The position numbers were made by a program, and so were the translations under genes. DNA of 64,000 nt, from contig JAFRRS010000011.1 in the NCBI GenBank assembly GCA_017427985.1, positions 62,001 to 126,000 of the forward strand, read 5' to 3'. Of this stretch, positions 44,307 through 52,142 are shown piece after piece (the first letter of the stretch is position 1; every line of letters begins with the position of its first letter). This stretch comes from Bacteroidales bacterium. Its GTDB lineage: Bacteria > Bacteroidota > Bacteroidia > Bacteroidales > F082. The notes under the pieces were generated by a model that was given only the letters and a program-made list of their open reading frames with translations, did not search any database and had not been told where the DNA came from.

Positions 44307-44458
44307 ACGTGTGCTTAAATAATAATCCTTCTTTTTGCTGCAAATAAAACCGTTTTGGAAAATCGGCGTTTTTTGTGCAACTTGCTGATTTTGATACCCG
44401 TTTGTATACATCTATTTTTAGTATTAAGTTAAACTCACTCGTGCCAAAATGAGAAACT

Positions 44459-44644
44459 TAAAAAAGAAGCGTGGCACTGTACACCACTTCTTCGAATAGA
44501 GGTCGTAGGAAACCTTGGGCGATAGAAATAGGAACAGTCCACGCTATATCACGTGAACCATTACACTTTTCTGTGCCCTTTAGAAATTTCCTACGTTTCT
44601 ATTCACAGAAATAGCATAACGCTTCGTGATTTCACCTTGAAATC
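44459..44644 (-). ncRNA. Structured RNA 3' of the Abi_2 gene (probable RNA antitoxin)
   Basis: About 186 nt on the same strand as the Abi_2 gene, beginning about 100 nt after its stop. A weak -7 box (TAATTTTA, 44650-44657 minus strand) and a 5-nt spacer precede hairpin GATTTC-AAGGT-GAAATC (44628-44644). Main helices on the minus strand: GAATAG/CTATTC (44599-44604 with 44494-44499) and CGTAGGAAA/TTTCCTACG (44587-44595 with 44504-44512), an apical GGTTCACG/CGTGGACT stem, and a 3' hairpin (44464-44475 with 44483-44492) followed by U6, i.e. an intrinsic terminator. Compared with the copy at 21821, paired bases in the two main helices change together (G-C to A-U, A-U to G-C), which is strong evidence for a functional fold. 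AbiF-linked RNAs are described as antitoxins; that role here is inference. Confidence 0.85.
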
Positions 44645-44703
44645 GATTGTAAAATTACAAATTTTTCCGATACGGCAATAAAAATCACAAATTTTTCACC
44701 AAA

Positions 44704-44722
44704 AAATCCCCAAGATTTTCAA
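44704..44722. repeat. Single copy of a 19-bp AAGATTTTCAA-type repeat
   Basis: AAATCCCCAAGATTTTCAA, lying between the Abi_2 stop and the structured RNA. It has the same consensus as the three tandem copies at 48331-48395 ahead of the DUF4143 ATPase. It holds an AAATC/GATTT inverted pair. Confidence 0.65.
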
Positions 44723-44743
44723 TTTTTCCATAGGCGAACGCTT

Positions 44744-45664
44744 TCATATCCGCCATAACGGTTCTGTTTCCCAATGATTAAAAAAGCCGATTTTGTATAT
44801 TGGAATAGTTTTATAAGCATCAAAAAGATTGTATATCTTCGCCTTAAGTGCATTGTTAGCATTAATTGAATTACACAAATACAGCATTGTGGAAATTACA
44901 AAATAAGGTTGGTTCTCCTGGACACTACTGATGCTGTTTAGCCATGCATTGCGTTGGCTGTTTCCAAACGCTGGTTTTTTAACCATTGTTCTCCCCCATA
45001 TCCTTGAATGATGAGCAATAATATTTCTCAACAGCGATATTGATTCAAGCCAACTTGACAATTCATTATGCATATTCAATCCAAAATCTTTAGCTATCAT
45101 CGACTTTCCCGGCAACTGATGATTCAAGTTTTTATAGATTTTAGATAGTGTTCCAAACGTAGCGACCTCAAATATAACCCAAGATTCAGGAAATAGATTT
45201 GTATTACTACTATCAATGACTGTAATGTTATGTTTAGCTCTGTATTCTTTGACAAAATTTTCACCACTTCTATTAAACTCATCCAATAATTCACCAATGT
45301 GCTTATGATGCTTTTCTTTGTCATTAAACAATTCTTCATTAACATACCATAATCCGCCATAACTCATTGACATATAATATATCAGTTTTGTCCTGAGTGT
45401 GATTTCTATGGTCTCTATCGCATCAAACAAAATCAGTCTTAAGTCTTTGTCAAAATTGTATATACTTATAACATCCTTAAAACACGTATTTGGCTTGAAA
45501 ACATGGTTTATTCGGTCGGATTGCATATCCCACCAATAACCTTTTAATCGAAAATAGCTAATCCTACCAAGATGATACTTCGCATAATCATCATCTTTTA
45601 CAATCATTCCTCTTGACTTCAGCAATTGAATTTGTGTTTCAATTGATTTTGGTTTTTTATCCAT
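44744..45664 (-). CDS. Abi_2 family HEPN protein (AbiF/AbiD-like abortive infection toxin)
   Basis: A 306-aa member of the Abi_2 family (PF07751-type), which carries a HEPN RNase fold and acts as the toxin in abortive-infection systems. The N-terminal signature is visible: KYHLGRISYFRLKGYWWDMQ (about 29-48) and FDKDLRLILFDAIETIEITLRTKL (about 71-94). The HEPN RxxxxH motif is R213-N-I-I-A-H218 in LLRNIIAHHSRIWGR. No signal or membrane segment. It has a TATCTTTG promoter and a hairpin-rich leader, and a structured RNA lies just downstream on the same strand. AbiF with its RNA is reported as a toxin-antitoxin pair and the likely ancestor of Cas13. Toxicity of this copy is inference. Confidence 0.88.
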   Translation of the reverse strand: MDKKPKSIETQIQLLKSRGMIVKDDDYAKYHLGRISYFRLKGYWWDMQSDRINHVFKPNTCFKDVISIYNFDKDLRLILFDAIETIEITLRTKLIYYMSMSYGGLWYVNEELFNDKEKHHKHIGELLDEFNRSGENFVKEYRAKHNITVIDSSNTNLFPESWVIFEVATFGTLSKIYKNLNHQLPGKSMIAKDFGLNMHNELSSWLESISLLRNIIAHHSRIWGRTMVKKPAFGNSQRNAWLNSISSVQENQPYFVISTMLYLCNSINANNALKAKIYNLFDAYKTIPIYKIGFFNHWETEPLWRI

Positions 45665-45677
45665 AACAATAAAAATT

Positions 45678-45751
45678 AAAAAAGAATGACCCGCCAGCAG
45701 ATCTTACGGTATGCAAAACGGGTACTGTTATCTTTATGCGGACTTGTCCGC
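45678..45751 (-). promoter_or_regulatory. Hairpin leader (possible attenuator) of the Abi_2 gene
   Basis: On the minus strand after the promoter there is a perfect hairpin GCGGAC-AA-GTCCGC (45738-45751), then an ACCCG...CGGGT stem (45719-45723 with 45689-45693), followed shortly by a run of six U (45678-45683) before the ATG. This looks like a leader terminator that would limit readthrough into the toxin gene. Confidence 0.55.
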
Positions 45752-45772
45752 TAGTTTCCAATTTTATGCTAC

Positions 45773-45780
45773 AAAGATAC
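45773..45780 (-). promoter_or_regulatory. -7 box of the Abi_2 transcript
   Basis: CAAAGATA reads TATCTTTG on the minus strand, with a TTG (CAA at 45799-45801) 18 nt upstream. The resulting 5' leader is about 105 nt. Confidence 0.6.
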
Positions 45781-45822
45781 AATTAATTTTTACATATACA
45801 ATCATTTTTTTAAAATTTTTAT

Positions 45823-45830
45823 TATCTTTG
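45823..45830 (+). promoter_or_regulatory. -7 box of the small-protein/SDH protease operon
   Basis: TATCTTTG, an exact consensus match, 24 nt before the ATG at 45855. It is divergent from the Abi_2 promoter. Confidence 0.6.
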
Positions 45831-45854
45831 CAGTGATTAACATTAGTTTTCAAA

Positions 45855-46037
45855 ATGAAACAAGGATCAAAACAAAAGAAAAACATCAATTTGACAAAGG
45901 ATTTTGATATGCTTATGCAAGACTATCAAAACAACAATCCTATTCTTAATCAAACATGGAATAAAAAAGGCGATTATTACGAACAATATTCCGTGTATGA
46001 TGAGAATGCCGTCACTATAAGTGGAATTCTCAATTAA
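45855..46037 (+). CDS. Small basic protein of unknown function
   Basis: A 60-aa protein (MKQGSKQKKNINLTKDFDML...) with no signal or membrane segment. It has a good promoter and sits 13 nt ahead of the SDH-type protease gene, so it is probably the first gene of that operon. I recognise no family. It may be a short partner or leader peptide. Confidence 0.55.
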   Translation: MKQGSKQKKNINLTKDFDMLMQDYQNNNPILNQTWNKKGDYYEQYSVYDENAVTISGILN

Positions 46038-46050
46038 AATAATTAAAACC

Positions 46051-46943
46051 ATGCCAAGTTGGAGTGAAATCTTTAATAATTTTAACAGAACAAAAGAAAG
46101 CGACCGAATCTCTTACCTAGTTAAAGAAAAAAGCAATATCTTGATGAAATATCAAGATGCACAGGTCGTAATGTTATCACCTACTATTCCGGTTGGATGC
46201 AGAAACCTACAGCTGCCGATGTGTCTATCAACGACAAAGACATGAATGCTTTTATGGAGGCAGTGTATAAACTCGACAAATCCAAAGGTGTTGATTTGAT
46301 ACTACACACACCTGGTGGCGACATCGCGGCTACAGAGAAAATCATTGACTACTTGCATTCAATATTTAATGGTGATATCCGAGCCATAGTTCCACAAATG
46401 GCAATGTCTGCAGGTTCGATGATTGCAGTATCTTGCAAGGAAATAATGATGGGCAAGCAGTCATGTTTGGGGCCATTCGACCCCCAGATTGGTGGTGTAG
46501 CTTGTCAATCAGTATTGAAAGAGTTTGAAAAAGCAAAGGAAGATATTAAACAAAACCCACATGCTCTCGGTTTATGGCAAGTTATGTTTGCAAAATACAA
46601 TCCTACATTTTTGGTAACATGTGAGCAAGCAATTGAACTATCAGACGATTTGGCAGACGAAATTCTTTCGAAAACTTTTTCTGACAAAACCAAAAGGAAA
46701 GAGATTTTAAAAGCATTTAATAATAACACCACCACAAAAGTTCACAGCAGACATATATCAAAAGAAAAATGCAAATCAGTTGGTTTGAATATCATCGACA
46801 TGGAAGACGACCAGCATTTGCAAGATATGATTTTAAGCCTGCATCATTGTTACATGATATATCTTGAGCAAACTATTGTCACAAAAATTGTGGAAAACAA
46901 CATCGGTGGCTGCACAATGAGATTATTAAATGTGAAGCATTAA
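46051..46943 (+). pseudogene. SDH family (SppA/ClpP-like) serine protease gene broken by a frameshift
   Basis: Two overlapping frames together make one protein of the SDH/serine dehydrogenase proteinase family (PF01972), related to SppA and ClpP. Frame 1 (from ATG 46051) gives MPSWSEIFNNFNRTKESDRISYLVKEKSN...KYQDA. The next frame continues with TGRNVITYYSGWMQKPTAADVSINDKD and the catalytic core: LHTPGGDIAATEKI, the Ser nucleophile in QMAMSAGSMIAV, and GPFDPQIGG. The shift falls near 46155-46165. The downstream frame alone has an ATG at 46197 and could still make a 248-aa protein lacking the N-terminus. Either a real mutation, a sequencing error or an unproven recoding event. Confidence 0.78.
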
Positions 46944-46959
46944 TTCTTTTATTACAGAA

Positions 46960-47021
46960 AGTGTAAATTAAACCGTGTCAGACTACAATAAAGAGTTGAA
47001 CGACAAAGCTTAATTTACACT
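46960..47021. mobile_element. 62-bp inverted-repeat element (MITE-like or IS remnant)
   Basis: AGTGTAAATTAA (46960-46971) and its perfect complement TTAATTTACACT (47010-47021) enclose only 38 nt. The repeat match extends imperfectly inward and outward (GAAAGTGTAAATTAA and GAGAGTGTAAATTAA). No coding capacity. It resembles the two ends of an insertion sequence brought together. The DUF4143 gene ends 7 nt beyond it. Confidence 0.6.
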
Positions 47022-47027
47022 CTCACT

Positions 47028-48293
47028 TTATGGCCTAATCTGGTTTATCGCCGCAACATAAACACCATCTTCTCTTAAATACGACGGTCCGACAGCAGTG
47101 AGAACCATTAAAAATGACGGGGCTTTGTTGTCGCTCTTGTCAAGTATCTTGTTTTTCAACAACTTAAGAGATTTTGCGCCATCTTCAACCAATTTGTCAC
47201 CACCGAGTTTGATTTCGACAGCACCCCATCGCCCATCTTCAAGATGAATCACTGCATCGCATTCAAGACCAGCATTGTCACGATAATGACGGACTTCACC
47301 ATCTAGACTATTGGCATAAATCGACAAATCCCTGACAGCGAAATCTTCAAAAAACAAACCGAAACTCTCCAGATCATTAGTCAAGTCATCAGGCCCAATT
47401 TGCAATGCTCTGCAAGCTATAGATGTGTCAACAAAATGCCGCGTCGGTGTAGTGCGAATCGATGTTTTCGACCTGATATTCGGATTCCATGCCTGCAAAT
47501 CATCTATTATATATAAGTCTTGAAGAGCTTCCATGTATTCCGCAAATGTTTTTGTATCCATAGAGCGTTCATTGTTTTGCTTAACATCATCTATTATCGT
47601 TGATACTGCAGCCTCTGTTGATATATGACGGGCATAACTTCTTAATATCATTCGCAAAACCTCAGGTTTCTTGTTACGGAAACGCTCGTTGTCACTATCT
47701 TCAAACGAAAACAACCCGTTATAATAATTTTTTGTAACATCGATAGCAAAGTCTTTCTCTGCAAGAACCGAAATAGGCCAACCGCCACGACATATCAAAA
47801 AAGCGACATCGTTTATGTTAAAATTATCATTATAATCGGTGACAAATTCTTTGCCTCCATTAAACAAATCCAGCAACGAAACTTTGCCGTTTGAGTCACC
47901 AGACTCCCACAACGACATAGGCCTCATTTTTATCGGAGTAATACGCCCCGCACCCGAATGATGGATATCTGTCTTTTCAGCAGGAGTAGAACTGCCTGTC
48001 AAGATAAACTTTCCAAACTGATATTCCTCATCAAGATTATCCTTCACACAATTCCAAATATCAGGAACTGTCTGCCATTCATCTATCAGCCTTGGATTCT
48101 CTCCAACAAGAACAGATTTCGGATCAAGCTTCGCCAATGCTATAGATTGTCTTGTATTCAACTTTACAAAACTTTTCTGATACCTCATGCAAGTTGTTGT
48201 TTTACCACAAAATTTAGGTCCCGCGACAACCACTGCACCAGAAGTACGAAGCTTTTTTTCAATCTCTTTTTCGACTAATCTTGAAACATACAT
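47028..48293 (-). CDS. DUF4143-containing AAA ATPase
   Basis: A 421-aa ATPase typical of Bacteroidales accessory regions. The N-terminal P-loop is AGPKFCGKTTTCMR (about 24-37), with an AAA core holding VLVGENPRLIDEWQTVPDIWN and LTGSSTPA. The C-terminal DUF4143 domain (about 200-370) has RHFVDTSIACRALQIGPDDL and DAVIHLEDGRWGAVEIKLG, the D...ExK-like signature of a nuclease-like fold. The role is unknown; such genes are often strain-variable. A TATTTTTG box (48320-48327 minus) and three tandem repeats lie upstream. The inverted-repeat element lies at its 3' end. Confidence 0.86.
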   Translation of the reverse strand: MYVSRLVEKEIEKKLRTSGAVVVAGPKFCGKTTTCMRYQKSFVKLNTRQSIALAKLDPKSVLVGENPRLIDEWQTVPDIWNCVKDNLDEEYQFGKFILTGSSTPAEKTDIHHSGAGRITPIKMRPMSLWESGDSNGKVSLLDLFNGGKEFVTDYNDNFNINDVAFLICRGGWPISVLAEKDFAIDVTKNYYNGLFSFEDSDNERFRNKKPEVLRMILRSYARHISTEAAVSTIIDDVKQNNERSMDTKTFAEYMEALQDLYIIDDLQAWNPNIRSKTSIRTTPTRHFVDTSIACRALQIGPDDLTNDLESFGLFFEDFAVRDLSIYANSLDGEVRHYRDNAGLECDAVIHLEDGRWGAVEIKLGGDKLVEDGAKSLKLLKNKILDKSDNKAPSFLMVLTAVGPSYLREDGVYVAAINQIRP

Positions 48294-48330
48294 AATAGCA
48301 TCTTTTTTATTTCACGCTGCAAAAATACAA

Positions 48331-48395
48331 AAATTCCTAAGATTTTCAACAAAAAATTCCTAAGATTTTCAATATAAAATTCCCAAGATTTTCAA
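48331..48395. repeat. Three tandem 19-bp repeats with a 23-bp period
   Basis: AAATTCCTAAGATTTTCAA at 48331 and 48354, and AAATTCCCAAGATTTTCAA at 48377; exact 23-bp spacing. They lie just upstream of the minus-strand -7 box of the DUF4143 gene, so they may be operator-like sites. A fourth copy is at 44704. Confidence 0.75.
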
Positions 48396-48481
48396 TTTTT
48401 CAATTAATTGTTGGAAAAACAACATTCCATGCAGCAAAACCACTATTTTTGCGTTCTCGAATAAATTAACGTTACTTAACC

Positions 48482-49396
48482 ATGAAAAAAGCTTACTCCG
48501 TTATCAGAAACATCCTCGCCATTATTGGCGGAATCAGTATTATTGCTGCGATTATCGTTTGGATAATCTCTCCAAATTACGATTACTATATCGAGAAAAA
48601 CAATGTCGGATTGAATGACGAACGTGTCGAATTGCTGCGCACATCAGGCGAATATGCTGCCGACACCAATGTTTTTGAAATGAAAATCGTGCAAAAACCA
48701 GAAAGAGCACAAGAGATTCGTGATTATTTCCAACTAGACACTCTTTATTCTGAAAATGCCACAACTTGGGAGAAAACCGTCGCAATCGGCAAGTTTGTCT
48801 CTTCAAACATCCCTCACGCCAACCAAAGAAAATGGCCCAAAGATGTGAACGCCATCGGATTATGGGAATATATCAAAGAAGTTGAACCAGCCTTCAACTG
48901 CCGCCTGCATAGCATTTTCGCATTCGAATTATTCCTTTCGGCAGATATCAAAGCAAGATATATCACCTGCATGTCAGAAGACAAAGACGATCCGGATTGT
49001 CATGTCGTCAACGAAGTGTGGCTGCCGGAACTCAACAAATGGGCTATGGTCGATACCGATATGGGCGGACATTATGTCACCGATAAAAACGGCACTCCTC
49101 TGTCACTCAAAGAGATGCGCGAGAATTATATCTCCGGCGAAAAGATGCTGATTTATCCTGCTTTCAGCAAAGCTCAAAAAGATAAAGATTATTACGCCTA
49201 TATGGCGAAAAACACCTATTGGTTCTCTTGCTGGGGAACTCTTTCATATTATCAGGAAGACAGAAATGTGGAAGACGTTGACCGCAATAGCTACGTCAAC
49301 CTGATTCCATCAGGATATACGCCATACGGCATCGATGAAGGCTATGTCGTCACCACCGATGCTGAAAAGTTCTGGGACGCAGAGATGATTGAATAA
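48482..49396 (+). CDS. Membrane-anchored transglutaminase-like protein
   Basis: A 304-aa protein with one N-terminal transmembrane or signal-anchor helix (about 10-30) and an extracytoplasmic transglutaminase-core domain. The triad is visible: C140 in FNCRLHSIFAFEL, H174 in DCHVVNEVWLPEL and D191 in WAMVDTDMGG. The C-terminal 100 residues are Tyr/Trp-rich with no recognised motif. A TATTTTTG box at 48444-48451 precedes it. It is distinct from the larger transglutaminase-like protein at 37200. Substrate unknown. Confidence 0.78.
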   Translation: MKKAYSVIRNILAIIGGISIIAAIIVWIISPNYDYYIEKNNVGLNDERVELLRTSGEYAADTNVFEMKIVQKPERAQEIRDYFQLDTLYSENATTWEKTVAIGKFVSSNIPHANQRKWPKDVNAIGLWEYIKEVEPAFNCRLHSIFAFELFLSADIKARYITCMSEDKDDPDCHVVNEVWLPELNKWAMVDTDMGGHYVTDKNGTPLSLKEMRENYISGEKMLIYPAFSKAQKDKDYYAYMAKNTYWFSCWGTLSYYQEDRNVEDVDRNSYVNLIPSGYTPYGIDEGYVVTTDAEKFWDAEMIE

Positions 49397-49780
49397 TTAG
49401 TCAAACTTCTCTTTGTACTCCTCCACTTTCTCAGCTATCTTTGAAATCTCATCGATATAATCCGTTGAGACAAAGACGTGATTGAACATGCCAAGAGTGA
49501 TCATGTATTTCTCTCCTTCGTATTCAAGGAAGCCTGCGTTGCAAACGAAATAATCTTCCATTTCAAGCCCTTGGAGAAGAAATTCGGCAAACATATGCTC
49601 CTCCATGCGGTAGCCTTTAATCAGTTCCTTCACGCCCTCCATGGTTGATATCTTTTCCTTAAACAGCTCGGTGAGCTTAGCTTTCGCAATCTCATGATGT
49701 TTTTCAGGAGCTGGAACGGTCACTTTCATGAACAAAGCCAAAACGGCAAGGATGATGACAAAAATCAATAACTTTTTCAT
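49397..49780 (-). CDS. Small anchored protein, DUF4359-like
   Basis: A 127-aa protein with an N-terminal membrane anchor (MKKLLIFVIILAVLALFMKVTVP) and an alpha/beta domain ending in TLGMFNHVFVSTDY. The sequence TVPAPEKHHEIAKAKL resembles the opening of DUF4359 proteins; assignment is tentative. The start is taken at 49780 because the ATG at 49798 lies on the minus-strand -7 box (TATCTTTG, 49796-49803). It is convergent with the transglutaminase-like gene (stops adjacent). Confidence 0.65.
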   Translation of the reverse strand: MKKLLIFVIILAVLALFMKVTVPAPEKHHEIAKAKLTELFKEKISTMEGVKELIKGYRMEEHMFAEFLLQGLEMEDYFVCNAGFLEYEGEKYMITLGMFNHVFVSTDYIDEISKIAEKVEEYKEKFD

Positions 49781-49843
49781 GGCAATTCTTTTTTGCAAAG
49801 ATAATAAATTTCTTTAATAACCCCACAATTCGCCAATATTTTG

Positions 49844-49851
49844 TAATTTTG
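49844..49851 (+). promoter_or_regulatory. -7 box of the small membrane protein/fau operon
   Basis: TAATTTTG, an exact match, 17 nt before the ATG at 49869. Confidence 0.55.
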
Positions 49852-49868
49852 CGAAAAATTTTGAAATT

Positions 49869-50057
49869 ATGGCAGCAACAATTATTTATGTGGTCGGCGT
49901 AATCCTCGGCGTGATGGCTGTTCTTGAAATCCTAAGCGAGCCGATCAGCCTTCTCGGCAAAATCCTTGTGATTGCTTTTGTGCTTATCACGAGCTGGGTC
50001 GGATTAGCCATTTATTATCTTCTTTTAAGAGGAAATTTAACACGATGGTTTAGATAG
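49869..50057 (+). CDS. Small two-helix membrane protein
   Basis: A 62-aa protein consisting of two hydrophobic helices (about 3-20 and 30-52) and a basic tail (RGNLTRWFR). The second helix with SWVGLAIYYLLLRG resembles the PLDc_N membrane module that sometimes occurs alone. It starts the operon with fau (4-nt gap). Function unknown. Confidence 0.6.
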   Translation: MAATIIYVVGVILGVMAVLEILSEPISLLGKILVIAFVLITSWVGLAIYYLLLRGNLTRWFR

Positions 50058-50061
50058 CCTT

Positions 50062-50592
50062 ATGGATAAAAAAGAATTACGGGCTCAGATAAAACTTCTC
50101 AAAAAGCAGCATACCAAAGAGCAGCTTCTCGAGCAGTCGGAAATAATTTTATCGAAACTAGAACAGCATCCTGATTTTCAAAACGCCCATATAGTAATGC
50201 TTTACAGCGCCTTGCCTGATGAAGTGCAGACTCAGGCTTTTCTCGAAAAATGGCGTCATGAAAAGAAAATCATCCTGCCAACTGTTGTCGGCGATGACAT
50301 CATCCCTGTGGAACTCGCTGAAAACACTGGCTTTGCCGTCGGCGATTTCAACATCCTCGAACCTCAAAACGAGCCTTACAAAGGCGATTACGACCTCATC
50401 GTGGTTCCTGGCGTCGCCTTCGACCGCAACGGAAACCGCATCGGACGCGGACGTGGCTACTACGACCGCTTTCTCTGCAAGCACCTGAACGTCAAACGCA
50501 TAGGAATATGCTTCGATTTCCAACTCGTCAACGATGTTCCCACCGAACCTAATGACATCAAAATGGACGAGGTGATTTCGTTAAATCTTTAA
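50062..50592 (+). CDS. 5-formyltetrahydrofolate cyclo-ligase
   Basis: Converts 5-formyl-THF to 5,10-methenyl-THF using ATP, a folate salvage step (MTHFS, fau/ygfA). The 176-aa protein starts MDKKELRAQIKLLKKQH and shows the family signature DLIVVPGVAFDRNGNRIGRGRGYYDRFL (about 112-139). The 5-formyl-THF arises as a side product of serine hydroxymethyltransferase, whose gene glyA lies convergent just downstream, so the neighbourhood is metabolically coherent. Normal length. Confidence 0.92.
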   Translation: MDKKELRAQIKLLKKQHTKEQLLEQSEIILSKLEQHPDFQNAHIVMLYSALPDEVQTQAFLEKWRHEKKIILPTVVGDDIIPVELAENTGFAVGDFNILEPQNEPYKGDYDLIVVPGVAFDRNGNRIGRGRGYYDRFLCKHLNVKRIGICFDFQLVNDVPTEPNDIKMDEVISLNL

Positions 50593-50597
50593 TATGA

Positions 50598-50719
50598 CAC
50601 GCTTCGCGTGATGTGTGACCTTCGGTCAATGTGTAAAAATGTGTGCCGCTTCACGTCAATTCGCGAAGCGGCACATTTTAACATATTGGACGTTAGTCCA
50701 TCACATTGCGCGAAGCGCA
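50598..50719. repeat. Array of mini-hairpins, locus B
   Basis: Stems in a row: CACGC-TTC-GCGTG (50598-50610), TGACC-TTC-GGTCA (50616-50628), GTGCCGCTT/AAGCGGCAC (50643-50674), TGGAC-GTTA-GTCCA (50687-50700) and TGCGC-GAA-GCGCA (50707-50719), separated by ATGTGT or CACATT words. Same design as 20293-20381. It lies between convergent fau and glyA and may terminate both. Confidence 0.75.
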
Positions 50720-50725
50720 CAAATT

Positions 50726-52006
50726 TTACCAAGCAAACAATGGATATTCAGCCATCATTGCATTGACCTTTTCCTTCACTGCCTCGAGCTTCTTGGCATC
50801 GTCGATATGACTGATGACGTCGTCAATCATGTCAACGATTGGCTCCATCATGTCTTCCTTCAAACCACGAGTTGTGATAGCTGGAGTACCGACGCGCAAA
50901 CCTGAAGTCTGGAATGGTGAACGGCTGTCGAACGGAACCATGTTCTTGTTGACTGTGATGTCAGCCTGAACGAGGGTGTTTTCAACCATCTTACCAGTAA
51001 TCTCTGGGAATTTCGAACGGAGGTCGATGAGCATCAAGTGGTTGTCTGTGCCACCGCTGATGATGTTGTAACCTCTGTCGCTGAATGCCTTTGCCATTGC
51101 TGCTGCGTTCTTTTTCACCTGGAGGATGTACTCGAAGTATTCATCTGACAATGCCTCGCCGAATGCGACAGCTTTAGAAGCGATGACGTGCTCGAGTGGT
51201 CCGCCCTGGACGCCTGGGAACACTGCGCTGTTGAGCAATGCCGACATCATCTTAATCTCACCCTTAGGTGTTGTCAAGCCCCATGGGTTCGGGAAGTCTT
51301 CACGCATCATAATCATACCGCCACGTGGTCCACGGAGGGTCTTGTGTGTGGTTGTTGTCACGATATGGCAGTATTCCAACGGGTCGTTGAGGATGCCGCG
51401 AGCGATCAAACCTGCCGGATGGGAAATATCAGCCATCAAGATAGCACCGACTGAGTCTGCTGCCTTACGCATACGTGCATAGTCCCAGTCACGTGAATAT
51501 GCTGAAGCACCAGCGATGATGAGTTTCGGCTTGTACTGAGCGACTTTCTTCTCCATGTCGTCGTAGTCAACATGACCAGTCTCTCTGTTTACTTCGTATG
51601 CAACTGGTTTGTAAAGGATACCTGATGAGTTGACCGGTGAACCGTGTGAGAGGTGTCCGCCGTGTGAGAGGTCAAGACCCATGAATGTGTCGCCTGGTTT
51701 CAAGCAAGCCAGCAACACTGCCATGTTAGCCTGTGCGCCTGAGTGTGGCTGCACGTTCACGAATTTCGCCTGGAAGAGTTCACCAGCGCGGTCGATAGCA
51801 ATCTGCTCGGTCTGGTCAACAATCTGGCAGCCGCCGTAGTAGCGCTTTCCAGGATAACCTTCTGCGTATTTGTTTGTCATCACTGAGCCCATGGCTTTCA
51901 ACACCTGGTCGCTGACGAAGTTTTCTGAAGCGATAAGCTCAATGCCGCCCATCTGGCGCTGTTTTTCCTTACGGATAAGGTTAAAAACCTTTGTGTCTTT
52001 TTTCAT
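50726..52006 (-). CDS. glyA: Serine hydroxymethyltransferase
   Basis: PLP enzyme that converts serine and tetrahydrofolate to glycine and methylene-THF. The 426-aa chain has [14 protein letters not shown] (23-36), [30 protein letters not shown] (115-126), the PLP lysine K222 in [14 protein letters not shown], and [14 protein letters not shown] near the end. Normal length. Convergent with fau. Together with gcvH and fau it supports one-carbon metabolism. Confidence 0.97.
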   Translation of the reverse strand: MKKDTKVFNLIRKEKQRQMGGIELIASENFVSDQVLKAMGSVMTNKYAEGYPGKRYYGGCQIVDQTEQIAIDRAGELFQAKFVNVQPHSGAQANMAVLLACLKPGDTFMGLDLSHGGHLSHGSPVNSSGILYKPVAYEVNRETGHVDYDDMEKKVAQYKPKLIIAGASAYSRDWDYARMRKAADSVGAILMADISHPAGLIARGILNDPLEYCHIVTTTTHKTLRGPRGGMIMMREDFPNPWGLTTPKGEIKMMSALLNSAVFPGVQGGPLEHVIASKAVAFGEALSDEYFEYILQVKKNAAAMAKAFSDRGYNIISGGTDNHLMLIDLRSKFPEITGKMVENTLVQADITVNKNMVPFDSRSPFQTSGLRVGTPAITTRGLKEDMMEPIVDMIDDVISHIDDAKKLEAVKEKVNAMMAEYPLFAW

Positions 52007-52119
52007 GTTAAAAATATTTAGTTGATATTCAATTATTTACAATTTCTCTTTAAAGAAATATGCCTTTTATTTCAAACTTCAAAATTATAACTTTTTATTC
52101 AAATAACAAAATTTTTAAT

Positions 52120-52127
52120 TAATTTTG
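52120..52127 (+). promoter_or_regulatory. -7 box of the polyprenyl synthase gene
   Basis: TAATTTTG, an exact match, 15 nt before the ATG at 52143. Confidence 0.55.
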
Positions 52128-52142
52128 CACTTTATTTAAAAG

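Noticed and set aside
44459-44644. Structured RNA considered as 6S RNA, tmRNA, SRP RNA or a retron msr-msd
   Set aside because: No tRNA-like ends or tag reading frame, no SRP-type GGAA loop helix, no reverse transcriptase nearby. A long stem with internal loops is 6S-like in outline, but two diverged copies with one beside Abi_2 and a 5'/3' complementary block fit less well. 6S is kept as the main alternative to test.
48331-48395. Three regular repeats considered as a small CRISPR array
   Set aside because: The units are 19 bp with only 4 bp between them, there are no unique spacers and no cas genes nearby.
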